Part shown: one piece after another, positions 5,805-12,081 of the stretch
Layout of the letters: the number at the start of each line of letters is the position of its first letter
Position numbering within the stretch: the first letter of the stretch is position 1
Assembly: GCA_030613505.1 (NCBI GenBank)
Contig: JAUWLW010000066.1
Span: 1 to 12,081, forward strand
Origin: Candidatus Zixiibacteriota bacterium
Lineage (GTDB): Bacteria > RBG-13-66-14 > B26-G2 > WVWN01
Direction: 5' to 3'
DNA: 12,081 nt
Made by a program: the position numbers and the translations under genes
Notes under the pieces: generated by a model
Told to the model about the DNA's origin: nothing
What the model saw: the letters and a program-made list of their open reading frames with translations, nothing else
The model's database searches: none

Positions 5805-6362
5805 ATGAGTCGACCTATGAAACGCGACGACGCGCTCAAGCTGGTTCGCGAGAAGGTGAGCAACCGCAACATCGTAAAGCACATGGTCGCCGCGGAGGCG
5901 GCGATGCGCGCCGTCGCTCGGCGGCTGGGCGAAGACGAGGAGGCGTGGGCTCTCGCCGGCCTGATACACGACCTCGACTACGACGCGACGAAGGACGAGC
6001 CGGAGCGCCACGGCCCCACGACGGTCGAGATGTTGCGCGACGTCGATTTGCCGCCGGGCGTCGCGGACGCGATAATGGCGCATAATAAGCATAAGGAGGC
6101 CGAGGCCGCGCTCGAGAAAGCCCTCCTGGCGGTGGACCCGGCCACCGGCTTGATAGTGGCGGCAGCGCTCATGCACCCCGAAAAATCCATCGCCGCCTGC
6201 GACGTCGACTTCGTGATGCGGCGTTTCCGCGAGAAGAGGTTCGCCGCCGGCGCCGACCGCGACCAGATGGCGAGCTGCGTCGACCTCGGCCTTACGCTGG
6301 AGGAGTTCCTGAAGCTGTGCCTCGAGGGGATGCAGAGCGTCAGGGAGGAATTGGGTTTATAA
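5805..6362 (+). CDS. HD-domain protein, putative metal-dependent phosphohydrolase
   Basis: This 185-residue cytoplasmic protein has an N-terminal HD fold. The pattern is H26 (KHM), the H55-D56 doublet in LIHDLDYD, H69 (ERHG) and H93 (AHN), followed by D111. It matches the stand-alone HDIG-type family that binds divalent metal and hydrolyses phosphate esters or nucleotides; its substrate is unknown. The C-terminal helical region (about 110-185) is typical for the family. Two starts are possible: ATG 5805, and ATG 5817, which begins MKRDDALKLV and fits family N-termini well. Neither has a Shine-Dalgarno sequence. The gene lies 54 bases before the DUF58 gene on the same strand and may be part of that unit, although HD proteins are not a standard part of it. 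Confidence 0.85.
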   Translation: MSRPMKRDDALKLVREKVSNRNIVKHMVAAEAAMRAVARRLGEDEEAWALAGLIHDLDYDATKDEPERHGPTTVEMLRDVDLPPGVADAIMAHNKHKEAEAALEKALLAVDPATGLIVAAALMHPEKSIAACDVDFVMRRFREKRFAAGADRDQMASCVDLGLTLEEFLKLCLEGMQSVREELGL

Positions 6363-6399
6363 GCGCTCCGCGGTTAAGGGGGCTAACTCGAACCCCGTT

Positions 6400-6414
6400 T
6401 CGATAAACAATCGA
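6400..6414. promoter_or_regulatory. Inverted repeat TCGAT-AAACA-ATCGA before the DUF58 start
   Basis: A perfect five-base inverted repeat ends two bases before the ATG at 6417, where a Shine-Dalgarno sequence would normally lie. It may be an operator or a hairpin that influences start-site access. Support is symmetry only. Confidence 0.25.
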
Positions 6415-6416
6415 TA

Positions 6417-7310
6417 ATGCCTTTCCCGAAATTCGTTGACGTTTTGACGCTGGCAGCGGTTCAGGGTCTCGGCCTGCGCGCCCGCTTAGTCGCCGAAGGC
6501 CTCTTCGTCGGCCTGCACCGCAGCCCGTTCAAGGGGTTCTCGGTCGAGTTCTCCGAGTACCGCGCTTATCAGCCGGGGGACGACCTCCGCCTGGTCGACT
6601 GGCGCGCTTTCGCGCGCAGCGACCGTTACTACGTCAAAGAGTTCGAGGAGGAGACGAACTTGCGGTTCTATCTGTGCGTGGACTCCTCCGCCAGCATGGG
6701 GTACCCTCCGGACGGGCCGTTGACGAAGTTCGACTACGCGGCGACGTTGGCCGCGGCGTCGGCGTACCTCGCCCTCAGCCAGCGCGACGCCGTCGGCCTG
6801 GCCACGTTTTCCGCCGGCGTTCGGGAGGTAGTCCCGCCGCGCTCGAGCCGGAAACACTTCCGCGCCATATTGAACGTCCTGGAGCAAACCGCAACCGAGG
6901 GGACGACCGATTTGTACGCGGCGCTTGCCACCCTCGCCGAACGCGCCCCGCGGCGAGGCCTTTTCGCCATATTCACGGACCTGTGGGACTTGCGCGGCCG
7001 CGTGCTAGACGGCTTGCGCGCGCTACGGGGTGGGAAACACGAGATTATTTTATTCCACGTGCTGGACGCCGCGGAGGAGCGATTCCCGTTCCGGGACGCG
7101 GCGTCATTCGAGGATATGGAGACGTCGGAAAAGGTCGAGGTCGACGGGCCTCGCTTCAGGGATAGCTACGTCGACGCTTTGGCGAAGTTAAAACGCGACT
7201 ACCGGCTGGAGTTGGGGGCCTACGACATAGATTACGTGCCGGTCGTTACGGACAGGCCGCCGGCGGAAGTGTTGGTTTCGTACCTGGGCAAGCGCCAGGC
7301 GATGATGTAA
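6417..7310 (+). CDS. DUF58 domain protein (MoxR-associated vWA-like)
   Basis: This 297-residue soluble protein shows the DUF58 signature. Residues 40-58 contain GFSVEFSEYRAYQPGDDLR, followed by DWRAFARSDRYYVKEFEEE at 61-79. A vWA-like fold follows with a metal-binding MIDAS motif D89-S-S-A-S93, T164 in TTDLYAAL, and D188 in IFTD. In many bacteria DUF58 proteins are encoded next to a MoxR AAA+ ATPase and BatA-type membrane proteins, and the set is thought to act as a chaperone-like system for envelope or cofactor-dependent proteins. Here a BatA-type gene follows after 14 bases, but no MoxR gene lies upstream. There is no Shine-Dalgarno sequence before the ATG at 6417. The assignment to family is firm; the client protein is unknown. 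Confidence 0.93.
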   Translation: MPFPKFVDVLTLAAVQGLGLRARLVAEGLFVGLHRSPFKGFSVEFSEYRAYQPGDDLRLVDWRAFARSDRYYVKEFEEETNLRFYLCVDSSASMGYPPDGPLTKFDYAATLAAASAYLALSQRDAVGLATFSAGVREVVPPRSSRKHFRAILNVLEQTATEGTTDLYAALATLAERAPRRGLFAIFTDLWDLRGRVLDGLRALRGGKHEIILFHVLDAAEERFPFRDAASFEDMETSEKVEVDGPRFRDSYVDALAKLKRDYRLELGAYDIDYVPVVTDRPPAEVLVSYLGKRQAMM

Positions 7311-7324
7311 ACGGCGTACCCGCT

Positions 7325-9046
7325 ATGTTATCCTTCCTGAACCCCCTTTACCTCTTGCTCCTGCCGCTGGCCGCGCTGCCTTTTTTATTGAACCTCATTA
7401 AAAGGCGCGTACGCCTTCGCCTTCGTTTTCCGTCGGTACAGCTGCTGAAAATCGTCGAGGAACGACGCGCTCGCCGCAAGCCGAGGTGGCACGAAATATT
7501 GTTATTGGCGGTCCGCGCGGCCGTAATCCTTTTATTGGTGTTCACCGTCGCCGGCCCGCGCTTCACGCCGGGGGGGGCAGCGCCGCCGCGGGCGTTAATA
7601 GCCGTCGTCGACAATTCGCCGTCAATGACGTACGTCGAGGAGGGTGAGACGCGCCTCGCCAGGGCGGCCCGTTACGCCCGTTCGTTGGCGACGGGAGCGG
7701 GGCCGGATGACCTCGGCGTAGTCTTATGGACGGGTGCACGGGCGGAAGGGGATTGGCAAGGTCTTCGCGACGCGACCGCGACGATCTCGGCGCCGCCGGC
7801 GGCTGAGGGCGATATCGCTGACGCTCTGGCCGCGGCGAAGTTTTTATGGTCGGCGGCGGAGGCTCGAGGCCGACGCCCGGAACTCGCGGTCATAACCGAT
7901 ATGCAGCGGTCGGCGTTCGAAGACGTCGACGCCCTTGCTTCGGCTTTGCCGCGGGACGTTGACGTTACGTTCTACGACGTGCGGTCCGAGGTCGGCCCTT
8001 TGTGGAACGTGGCGGTCGCCGGGTTCACTGTAACGCCTGGCGCGGGCGATTTCTTTGACGCCCGCGTAGAAGTACGGCAGTACGGTAGGCCCCGGCCGGC
8101 ACCGCTCGAGGTTGGCCTTGGTCGCGTTACGGCTGAGGTCCCTGCCGCGGCGCGCGCGGCGGTACGAATACCGTTGACCACGGGTGGCCGTTACGAATTT
8201 TCGTGTCGGGGCGGCTACCCGTTCGACGACCGCGTCGATGTCTTCGTTCCGGAGACGGCCGGCGTCGAGTGCGAGGTAGCGTCGGCAACGCCGGGAGCCC
8301 GTTCGTGGGACGCCGCGTTGGCCGCGGCGGGGTGCGAGGAGGGCGCGGCGCTTGAGTCGACGCCCGGAATATTCGTTCTGCCGTTATCGGCGTGGCGCGA
8401 GTCGTCGCGGGGCCGCGCGTTGGCCGAGCGGGGCGCCGTAGTGGTCGTCGTGCCGGACGACGCCGGCGGCGGTCGGTTCGACGGCGTTACGACGGTGTTG
8501 CCGCTCGAGGCCTCGCCGGCTCGCGTATCCGCGGCCGGCGGCGTATTGCCTCACGCCGCCTCGGCGGGGACGTTCGAGACGGCGGGCGTCGCGGCGCTGA
8601 AGACGACTGCCCCTTGGGTAACGGCTGCGGCGACCTCGGCAGGCGTGCCTTTCGCCGTTACGCGTAGGGTGGGAAAGGGGGAGGTGTTTTTAATCTGCGC
8701 GCCGACGTCGCCGCGATATACGAATTTCCTCACGTCGGCGGCGTTCGTCGGCTTCGGCATGGATTTGAGGTTAAGGGCGTTGGCTCGCGCGGACCCGGCG
8801 TTCGCGCCGGCCCGAGCGTTCGGCACGTCGGAGTCGGACCCGACGGCGATGGCCCAAGAAGATATGCTGCGGCTTTTCCCTCACGCCGTCGTAACGCGCC
8901 ACGCGCCGGGGGGGCGCGGCCGGGCGAGCGTACCGCTCCAATCGCCGTTGGCGGCGGCGGCTCTACTTCTATTGGTTGCGGAAGCGCTATTGGCGGCGCG
9001 CGGCGTGCGTACCCCGGGGAGCGCTCCCGTAGCGTCAAAGCCGTAG
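7325..9046 (+). CDS. BatA-type membrane protein with vWA domain
   Basis: This 573-residue inner-membrane protein begins with the aerotolerance-regulator N-terminal (BatA) domain: a membrane segment at about 5-24 (FLNPLYLLLLPLAALPFLL), basic residues at 26-34, and a second membrane segment at about 57-76. A vWA domain follows, with MIDAS D96-N-S-P-S100 and D192 in VITDMQ. A beta-rich region (225-310) and a glutamine-amidotransferase-like alpha/beta region (about 315-480, unsure) come next, then a C-terminal membrane helix (540-558). It fits the large BatA/vWA proteins encoded after DUF58 genes. The 14-base gap and lack of a Shine-Dalgarno sequence suggest translational coupling to DUF58. It presumably anchors a DUF58/MoxR complex at the membrane, which is inference from family context. 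Confidence 0.9.
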   Translation: MLSFLNPLYLLLLPLAALPFLLNLIKRRVRLRLRFPSVQLLKIVEERRARRKPRWHEILLLAVRAAVILLLVFTVAGPRFTPGGAAPPRALIAVVDNSPSMTYVEEGETRLARAARYARSLATGAGPDDLGVVLWTGARAEGDWQGLRDATATISAPPAAEGDIADALAAAKFLWSAAEARGRRPELAVITDMQRSAFEDVDALASALPRDVDVTFYDVRSEVGPLWNVAVAGFTVTPGAGDFFDARVEVRQYGRPRPAPLEVGLGRVTAEVPAAARAAVRIPLTTGGRYEFSCRGGYPFDDRVDVFVPETAGVECEVASATPGARSWDAALAAAGCEEGAALESTPGIFVLPLSAWRESSRGRALAERGAVVVVVPDDAGGGRFDGVTTVLPLEASPARVSAAGGVLPHAASAGTFETAGVAALKTTAPWVTAAATSAGVPFAVTRRVGKGEVFLICAPTSPRYTNFLTSAAFVGFGMDLRLRALARADPAFAPARAFGTSESDPTAMAQEDMLRLFPHAVVTRHAPGGRGRASVPLQSPLAAAALLLLVAEALLAARGVRTPGSAPVASKP

Positions 9047-9077
9047 TTGTAAGGATTTTGGGTACGGGCCGCGCCAG

Positions 9078-9108
9078 CCACGTAGCCGGTTGGTTTGCGC
9101 CAACGTGG
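9078..9108. other. Bulged hairpin after the BatA-type gene
   Basis: CCAC (9078-9081) pairs with GTGG (9105-9108), and GTTGG (9089-9093) with CCAAC (9100-9104), with a seven-base bulge on the 5' side. No T tract follows, so it is at best a weak terminator for the preceding unit. Confidence 0.25.
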
Positions 9109-9127
9109 GGGGCGGTTGGAAATCCTG

Positions 9128-9156
9128 TTGACAGCCGGCCCCGGTTGATGTAATTT
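9128..9156 (+). promoter_or_regulatory. Promoter for the NHL lipoprotein gene
   Basis: A perfect -35 box TTGACA (9128-9133), a 17-base spacer and TAATTT (9151-9156, TAnnnT class) precede the gene. The predicted start near 9163 gives a leader of about 18 bases that begins at the GAGGAG ribosome-binding region. Confidence 0.6.
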
Positions 9157-9180
9157 CAATTTGAGGAGTGAGGATGTCCT

Positions 9181-10218
9181 ATGGGTCGTAATGCGTTAAC
9201 GTTTTCGGTTGTTATAGCCGCGGCATTATTTCTTGGGCTAGCGACAAGCTGCGGCGACGAGGAGGAACCGACGCCGTCGCCCTCCGGCGGCCGGCTATGG
9301 GTTATCGACCAGCCGAATAGCTTCGTCCAGGTCTACGATTACGGCGGCGAACGGCTTTTCACCGTCGGCTATTTCCCGTTCTTCATGAAACCCAATTGCG
9401 TGGAGGTGGACCGGCGCGACGGTTCGGCGTGGGTCCTGGACTATTACGTCAACAAGCTCCGGAAGTTCGACGACGGCGGAAACCTTATTTTCGAGACGGC
9501 CGCAGGCGGAGGAGAGCCGCTCGTCCGGCGCGCAACCAGCATAGCGGTTGACCAGACGACGGGAGCTTGTTGGGTCGCCGACCGCTCGCATAGCCGGGTT
9601 TTGAAGCTCGGCGCGGCCGGTAAGGTCCTTGCTACCGTTACCGGCTTTCGGTCGCCGCGTTCCGTTTCGCTCGTACGTAGTACGGGTGATTGCTGGGTAG
9701 CGGACGAACTCCAAAAGCGGGTAGTAAAGTTACGCGGGGGTGTTTCCGGAACCGTTAAAGTAGGGAGCGTTAAGCTGGCGGAATGCGGTGGCTTTGACGT
9801 TCCGTGGTCCGTCGCCGCGGACCCCGGCGGCGGCGTGTGGGCTTTGGACAAGGGCGCCGGCGCCGTCGTGAAAGTTAACGCCGCGGGCGAGCGCGTCGCG
9901 GAAGTCACCGGCTTCAGCTTCCCGTACCGCGCCGTCGCTTCCCGCGCCGCGAATTGCGTCTTCGTCGTCGATTACGAGAAGGGTTGGTTGGCGGCCTTTT
10001 CGTTGGAGCTGGTGGGGGTCCGCCGGGTGAACGAGGCCGCGAAGGTTTTTTTAACCGGATTACCTTATCCCACGGACGTCGAACTCGACGAAGGTAGCGG
10101 TTACGTTTTCGTCGCCGCCAGCGACGGCGTGCGCCGCTACTCTACCGCGGGGGAACTTTTATATAAGTATCCGGAATTGACGCTGCCGATAGCGGTGGCC
10201 GCCGACCCGTCGCCGTAG
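9181..10218 (+). CDS. NHL-repeat beta-propeller lipoprotein
   Basis: This 345-residue lipoprotein has a type II signal peptide: a hydrophobic core at 8-20 and lipobox A-T-S-C with lipidated C24, followed by an acidic, Pro/Ser-rich linker (GDEEEPTPSPSGG). The rest is a beta-propeller of about seven NHL-like repeats marked by [WF]-[VA]-x-D: W40-D43, W84-D87, W131-D134, W172-D175, W220-D223, F261-D264 and F310. Such propellers usually bind proteins or ligands at the cell surface; no catalytic residues are evident. The start at 9181 is supported by GTGAGG ending seven bases upstream. An overlapping five-codon ORF starts at 9174. The gene has its own promoter. Orientation toward periplasm or outside cannot be told from sequence. 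Confidence 0.87.
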   Translation: MGRNALTFSVVIAAALFLGLATSCGDEEEPTPSPSGGRLWVIDQPNSFVQVYDYGGERLFTVGYFPFFMKPNCVEVDRRDGSAWVLDYYVNKLRKFDDGGNLIFETAAGGGEPLVRRATSIAVDQTTGACWVADRSHSRVLKLGAAGKVLATVTGFRSPRSVSLVRSTGDCWVADELQKRVVKLRGGVSGTVKVGSVKLAECGGFDVPWSVAADPGGGVWALDKGAGAVVKVNAAGERVAEVTGFSFPYRAVASRAANCVFVVDYEKGWLAAFSLELVGVRRVNEAAKVFLTGLPYPTDVELDEGSGYVFVAASDGVRRYSTAGELLYKYPELTLPIAVAADPSP

Positions 10219-10267
10219 CGTGTGAGGTCGTTCTAATTCGTCCGGTACGCGGCCCCATACAACATGA

Positions 10268-10282
10268 GCGGCTAATTGCCGC
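10268..10282. promoter_or_regulatory. Inverted repeat GCGGC-TAATT-GCCGC overlapping the -35 box
   Basis: A perfect five-base inverted repeat spans the -35 element of the peptidase promoter (10276-10281). It could be an operator or a weak terminator for the upstream lipoprotein gene; the sequence after it is A/T-rich but has no T run. Confidence 0.35.
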
Positions 10283-10304
10283 GTGTTAATAAATATGTTA
10301 TAAT
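10276..10304 (+). promoter_or_regulatory. Promoter for the M14 carboxypeptidase gene
   Basis: TTGCCG (10276-10281, four of six), a 17-base spacer and a perfect TATAAT (10299-10304). The predicted start is near 10311, giving a leader of about 59 bases. Confidence 0.7.
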
Positions 10305-10332
10305 ACGTCATGTTTAACCGTTCGTTAAGTAC

Positions 10333-10351
10333 GCGTCGGCTTGGCCGGCGT
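10333..10351 (+). other. 5' leader hairpin of the peptidase mRNA
   Basis: An eight-base stem with two G-U pairs (10333-10340 with 10344-10351) closes a three-base loop, nine bases before the AAGG ribosome-binding site. It may stabilise the mRNA or tune initiation; no known riboswitch is recognised. Confidence 0.3.
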
Positions 10352-10369
10352 AAGACAAGAAGGTGGAAA

Positions 10370-12081
10370 ATGAGGATAACGATCACGATCATAGCGGTTT
10401 TCGCAGCCGTAACCGTCGCGTACGCCGCCCAGAACCCGACGTGGGCCAGGGTTTATTACGATTCCGCCGCGGCGATGGAGCGGGATATACTGGCCGCGGG
10501 CATGGACGTATGCTCGGGGGGCGAGGGGTACGTCGACGTTATCGCCCCCGCGGAGGAGCTCGGCGGTTTGCAGGAGCTCGGTTACCGGATCGAGGTAATC
10601 GCCGAGGACGCCGGCGCCGGCATCGCGGCCTTACCGCCGGACATGGGCCTTTACCATACTTACCAGGAGATGTTGGACGAGCTGAAGCAGCGGGAGGCCA
10701 AGTACCCGAATATCTGTAAGCTCTACGACGTCGGCGACACGTGGGAAAAGCGCGAGATGTGGGTACTGAAAGTCTCGGACAACCCGACACAGAGCGAGGC
10801 GGAGGCCAAGCTCTTCGTCGTCGGCTGTCACCACGCCCGCGAGCTGATGACGGTCGAGATACCTTTATGGTTTATAAAGGTACTCCTCGAGGGCTACGCG
10901 ACGGACCCCGACATTAAATATTACGTGGATAACTACGAGATCTACATCATGCCCATGGCCAACCCCGACGGCCACGTCTACGTCGAGAACAACAGCAGCG
11001 GCCCGTCTGGCTATTGGTGGCGGAAGAACCGCCGCGACAACGGCGGCGGCGTCTACGGCGTCGATACTAACCGCAACTACAGCTACAAGTGGGGTTACGA
11101 CGACCAGGGCTCGAGCCCAAACCCTTCCTCCTGGAATTACCGCGGTCCGGCGCCGTTCAGCGAGCCGGAGACCACCGCCGTACGGAACCTGATGAAAGAC
11201 GTGGACTTCATGTTCGCGCTCGATTATCACAGCTACGGCGAATACATACTAATACCTTATTGTTACGATACCCTCGAGAAGGCGCCCAATCCGGAGCGGA
11301 GCTACTTCCTCGAGATCGGCAACGGTATGAACACCAACCTCGGCAACCGGTACGGCGTCGGCACCACGCTCGAGACTATACGCTACGCGGTCAACGGCGG
11401 CTCGGTCGACTACCACTTCGGCGAGACGAAGGAGAAGAACAAGATATACGGTTGGTGCTTCGAGGTGAATACCCGCTCGCAGGGGGGTTTCGCGCCCCAC
11501 GAGTCGCTTATTGGGCCAACGTGCAAGGAGCACGAAGGCGTCTTCTTGTGGTTCCTGGACTACATGAAGAAGTTTGTCGGCGTCGAGCTGGCGAGCTTCG
11601 ACGGGTACGCGCGCGACGGCCGCGCCGTATTGACCTGGGCCACGGCTTCGGAATATAGCCACGCGGGGTTCAACCTGTACCGCGAAACGGCGGACGCCGG
11701 CGACGAAGGCCGCGTCAAAATCAACGACGCGCTCATCGTCGGCAAGTCTCCTTATAGGTTCGTAGACGACGTCGTCGAAGCGGGCGCGAGCTATAAGTAC
11801 TACCTCGAGGACGTAGACTTGAGCGCCAAGGGAACGCTGCACGGCCCCGTTCGCGTCGACATGCGCGCCGGTGCTAAAGCCTCCTTTGCCCTCGCGCAGA
11901 ACGCCCCCAACCCCGCGCGCACGACGACGACGTTCGCGTTCTCCGTTCCGGCGGCCTGCGACGCGAAGCTTACGGTTTATGATATAGCAGGCCGCAAAGT
12001 CGCGACGGCGTTCGCGGGTCAGGCCAAAGCGGGCGAGAACGAGCTGGCCGTAGACGTCTCCTCCCTCGCGCCGGGCGTCTA
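10370..12081 (+). CDS. Secreted M14 zinc carboxypeptidase with C-terminal sorting domain (3'-truncated)
   Basis: The frame is open from ATG 10370 (AAGGTGG Shine-Dalgarno at 10360-10366) to the window end: 570 codons plus TA of a likely Tyr. A signal peptide (1-19, ending AYA) is followed by an apparent propeptide to about residue 90, then the peptidase domain (about 92-400). Zinc ligands are H155 and E158 in HHARE and H287 in DYHSYG. R218, N234-R235 (DTNRNY) and general base E365 (CFEVNT) fit the carboxypeptidase A/T family, which removes C-terminal residues from peptides. A fibronectin-like segment (404-500) and a FlgD-Ig/type IX-like C-terminal domain (505 onward: LAQNAPNPARTTT, VYDIAGRKV, LAPGV) follow. 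That domain usually marks export and surface attachment. Only the last few residues should be missing. Confidence 0.93.
   Translation, partial: MRITITIIAVFAAVTVAYAAQNPTWARVYYDSAAAMERDILAAGMDVCSGGEGYVDVIAPAEELGGLQELGYRIEVIAEDAGAGIAALPPDMGLYHTYQEMLDELKQREAKYPNICKLYDVGDTWEKREMWVLKVSDNPTQSEAEAKLFVVGCHHARELMTVEIPLWFIKVLLEGYATDPDIKYYVDNYEIYIMPMANPDGHVYVENNSSGPSGYWWRKNRRDNGGGVYGVDTNRNYSYKWGYDDQGSSPNPSSWNYRGPAPFSEPETTAVRNLMKDVDFMFALDYHSYGEYILIPYCYDTLEKAPNPERSYFLEIGNGMNTNLGNRYGVGTTLETIRYAVNGGSVDYHFGETKEKNKIYGWCFEVNTRSQGGFAPHESLIGPTCKEHEGVFLWFLDYMKKFVGVELASFDGYARDGRAVLTWATASEYSHAGFNLYRETADAGDEGRVKINDALIVGKSPYRFVDDVVEAGASYKYYLEDVDLSAKGTLHGPVRVDMRAGAKASFALAQNAPNPARTTTTFAFSVPAACDAKLTVYDIAGRKVATAFAGQAKAGENELAVDVSSLAPGV

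Noticed and set aside
5706-6176. Minus-strand frame of 156 codons
   Set aside because: It lies antisense to the HD gene, whose motifs are intact; composition is typical of a GC-rich antisense shadow.
10333-10369. Riboswitch in the peptidase leader
   Set aside because: The leader is only about 59 bases with one simple hairpin; no known aptamer core is visible.
11089-11658. Long plus-strand frame of 189 codons
   Set aside because: It overlaps the M14 peptidase in another frame; the peptidase frame carries all catalytic motifs and this one is Arg-rich with no motif.

Overview
The window looks like a piece of a genome from an uncultured, probably anaerobic, Gram-negative-type bacterium of roughly 60% GC (GC judged by eye). 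Three things suggest this: two outer-membrane beta-barrel paralogs that end in the terminal phenylalanine of a BAM signal; a secreted M14 carboxypeptidase that ends in a FlgD-Ig/type IX-like sorting domain, as is common in the FCB superphylum and neighbouring candidate phyla; and a cysteine-rich 4Fe-4S protein. The promoters resemble E. coli sigma70 (17-base spacers, TTGACA/TATAAT), not the Bacteroidetes type. The taxonomic placement is inference. No tRNA, rRNA, CRISPR array, insertion sequence or phage gene was seen.

Layout. (1) 1-2466, plus strand: two tandem barrel paralogs, the first cut by the window edge, closed by a strong hairpin terminator. (2) 4233-2490, minus strand: an internally duplicated TPR protein and then a two-cluster ferredoxin-like protein. 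They are driven by a perfect-consensus promoter placed so close to a GTG start that the transcript should be almost leaderless. (3) 4357-5389, plus strand: a divergent unit with its own promoter, encoding two small exported proteins. One is a 114-residue all-beta unknown; the other carries five 17-residue repeats resembling the '5-fold beta-flower' proteins. It ends in a bidirectional terminator. (4) 5390-5804: a gene-poor stretch holding the C-terminal remnant of a minus-strand gene and an orphan signal-peptide-like stub. (5) 5805-9046, plus strand: an HD-domain protein, a DUF58 protein and a BatA-type vWA membrane protein. The last two are the usual partners of MoxR AAA+ ATPases, but no MoxR gene is present here. 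(6) 9128-10218: an NHL-propeller lipoprotein with its own promoter. (7) 10276-12081: the M14 carboxypeptidase, also with its own promoter, truncated by the window end just before its stop codon. It has no stop in the window and is easily missed by ORF calling.

Much of the window serves the cell envelope: barrels, secreted small proteins, a lipoprotein, an exported peptidase and a vWA membrane complex. Genes for exported proteins carry clear Shine-Dalgarno sequences. The genes for cytoplasmic or inner-membrane proteins (TPR, ferredoxin, HD, DUF58, BatA) lack convincing ones. I found no clearly new multi-gene system. The best candidates for a second look are the two-gene secreted beta-repeat unit, the TPR plus cysteine-rich ferredoxin pair, and the mixed translation-initiation signals.
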